64,000 nucleotides of DNA from Paragonimus westermani (taxonomy: Eukaryota; Platyhelminthes; Trematoda; Plagiorchiida; Troglotrematidae), in assembly GCA_008508345.1 (NCBI GenBank), contig QNGE01003296.1, forward strand, positions 24,007 through 88,006. The letters are read 5' to 3'. The notes beneath the pieces are model-generated. The model made no database searches. It was not told where the DNA came from and saw only the letters and a list, made by a program, of their open reading frames with translations. Below are positions 62,196 to 64,000 of the stretch, piece by piece. Every line of letters starts with the position of its first letter. The first letter of the stretch is position 1. A program made the translations under genes and the position numbers.

Positions 62196-62201
62196 AATAA
62201 A
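62196..62201 (+). promoter_or_regulatory. Possible polyadenylation hexamer AATAAA
   Basis: AATAAA followed about ten bases later by a GT/T-rich stretch (gtgtctcattttcc), about 255 bases after the coding-like block at 61735-61941. The arrangement is that of a eukaryotic 3' end. Chance occurrence cannot be excluded. Confidence 0.3.
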
Positions 62202-63139
62202 CAAATGTGTCTCATTTTCCCTACGGTGACAAAGATTTTGTCTGGTGATCCCGTGACTTCATTTTCGATTACTCACCAGTGAATTTCTTCAGTTTCTGCT
62301 CCGATCATCTCTTTCCTACTTTGTGGCATATCTCTGAGTAACAAGAGAAGGGGTCCAATTGGTTCTAGTGCGCAAACTGGTTTTATTTTCTGGTCTGCTG
62401 AGAAAAGGTGGAGGCTGTTTTACCTTTTCCGTTGGTATAGAGCGACAAAACAGAATGCATTCATAAAAGTGTGTGACACTTTTGTTGGTTAGCAATAGAA
62501 CGGCCGCAATTTTTTATCAGCCGGACGACCATATGTGGTCATTTTACCGACACCGACAAAAATGGACTTGGAAGAAGTCTAGTCCGGAAGTAACAGCGAG
62601 GATTCAAATAGGAAACCTTTAAGGATGTGACAAGGGTTCGTCTCTTCTAGTCCGCCTAACCGGAATTGCTTTACGCGATCAGGAACGTACTAGTTTTGTG
62701 GTATGCAGTTGCCTTAACTTGTTTGAATTCTGTGACGATGCCGGCTAGTCCAACGCATTCGAAACCGCGAAAATGTACCATTCCAAAGAAGCTCACCGAA
62801 TGGGCCAGATATTCCACGGTGTAGGAATTGAAGTGGTAGTGGGGCAGACAGAAATGTTAGGCACTGGATACACATACTTGAAGGTTCAGATGCATGTTTT
62901 TTAGTTCCTTTTGGTAGGATTTGTAGATTCCCATGACAATTTTTATTGGGTAGGTTTTGCTACTATTTTTCGGAATAACACGGAATATGCATACTGTTTC
63001 AAGAAAGATAGGTATACGACTCACGACATAATACAGTGAGGTTCACCGTCGCTCGCTGAAGTCAGTTTGTTAGGTGATGGCGTCTTCTCATTCTGGGCAA
63101 CACCGATTATGTTAAACACTGTATGAGTTAACTCAGACT
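62202..63139. other. No supported gene
   Basis: The upstream part of the LINE fragment that begins at 63140 would be expected here, but no reverse transcriptase motif could be read. Confidence 0.4.
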
Positions 63140-63670
63140 GTGTTGTGGGACAAAGTAAGAGCATTTGTTCAAGGCTTTAGTGGTTACGTAGATAGCATCT
63201 TCAAGAATGAAGTCATAGACATTGATGGTCGTTTCAAATATTTACAAAGCTGCATCAGCATGGATGACACCGTAATAAACCGAGAAAGGTCTCGCACATC
63301 TACTGCTAATGCAGTTTATACTGATCTGGGTGATCTTGAGCGAAAGAGGGGTTTCCTTCTAAAGCTTAAGTTTTGCTGGTTATACGACTGCGCATTTCTG
63401 CAGTTTAAACGTGAGAACGTATATCGCTTTTGGGTGCTTGGAAACGGCAAATAGGAAGTAGGCATCAAACACATTTGTTTGCTCGTTTTTCAAGGATGCA
63501 TGAACATGTACCACGAGTGCCAACTGACCGTATGCCACACCAATCATTGTTGTAGCACCAGACAACATCAGACTGGAGTGGTGTATGAGGAGATACGACA
63601 AGAAACAGGAAAACGAAGAAAGTTTGAAACATTGCTTCCCGTCGATAAATTTGAAAAAAGCATGTAAGAT
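63140..63670 (+). mobile_element. LINE (RTE-type) 3' fragment
   Basis: The + strand frame contains GRFKYLQSCISMDDTVINRE, the F-x-Y-L-G-S-x-I block that follows the reverse transcriptase in this LINE group. GDLERKRGFLLKLKFCWLYD corresponds to the L-W-R-R and V-x-L-x-Y-G region, and ENVYRFWVLG to the segment after it. In shifted frames, EHVPRVPTDRMPHQSLL near 63505-63560 and a weaker final block near 63590-63670 follow in the expected order. It belongs to the same group as the minus-strand copy at 52.7-55.2 kb but is a separate, 5'-truncated insertion. Confidence 0.7.
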
Positions 63671-64000
63671 GTCTTACGCAGTGCTATTTCGTTCGCATCT
63701 CATCGGTTACTTTTGCGAAATCAACACACTTTATATAGTTCGGGGGCAAGCAGCTAGGCGGATTCAATCTAGTCATATTTAAAACAGTCAGTCAGGTGAC
63801 CAAAGCGGAAGCGGCAAGATGCAACTGATTGATAATTTGATGCAACAAAACAGAATTGTTGTCAATCAGGGGTTACTAGGAATCCGAAAACAAAGAGATG
63901 GTTAAAGATATATACATATTGAGTGGGAATGGTCAGATATGGCTGGAAAATACACAGAAAACAAACAAGAGCTAAAATAATGTACAAAAAGTATCAGTTG
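63671..64000. other. No supported gene
   Basis: Sequence between the LINE fragment and the window edge. Nothing is recognised. Confidence 0.5.

Noticed and set aside
1..64000. CRISPR arrays, bacterial operons, phage or integrated viral genes
   Set aside because: No regularly spaced direct repeats, no Shine-Dalgarno-led gene series and no viral structural or polymerase motifs. The reverse transcriptase-related sequences seen are all explained by LINE and Penelope-like elements.

Overview
This window looks like nuclear DNA of a flatworm, most likely a digenean fluke. No bacterial operon, rRNA or convincing tRNA gene is visible. Coding sequence comes in short blocks of about 130-190 bases between splice signals and separated by introns of up to 3 kb. 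The background is AT-rich and full of decayed transposons. The transposon mix is typical of trematodes: an RTE-type LINE, Penelope-like elements carrying a GIY-YIG nuclease, a Tc1/mariner transposase and a tRNA-derived SINE. The species is not identified, and the fluke assignment is inference from this repeat mix and gene architecture.

The one well-supported gene is on the + strand at about 14.06-20.43 kb. Four exons alternate between a first-half (A) and second-half (B) CUB module and encode two CUB domains. Every exon boundary agrees in phase: each A exon enters in phase 1 and leaves in phase 0, and each B exon enters in phase 0 and leaves in phase 1. The first exon (signal peptide) and the last exon are not identified. 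A short phase-compatible block at 22.14 kb may be a third, decayed A-half or the terminal exon. The protein is presumably secreted or extracellular. Both CUB domains share an unusual pattern of three cysteines.

Layout: 0-6.7 kb holds only weak exon candidates (2.8 and 4.55 kb). A minus-strand Penelope-like remnant lies at 6.7-7.15 kb. Two SINE copies lie head to tail at 10.45-11.24 kb. The CUB gene follows. From 22 to 36 kb there are isolated coding-like blocks, including several on the minus strand at 32-36 kb that might be exons of a second gene. A Penelope-like element (39.8-41.0 kb) is followed by a Tc1 remnant (41.1-41.6 kb). SINE copies lie at about 45.8, 50.5, 57.0 (minus) and 59.1 kb. 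A decayed RTE-type LINE runs on the minus strand from about 55.2 to 52.7 kb, and a second LINE 3' fragment is on the + strand at 63.1-63.7 kb.

Most of the window is intronic, intergenic or repeat-derived. All family assignments were made by reading translations and motifs. No database search was possible.
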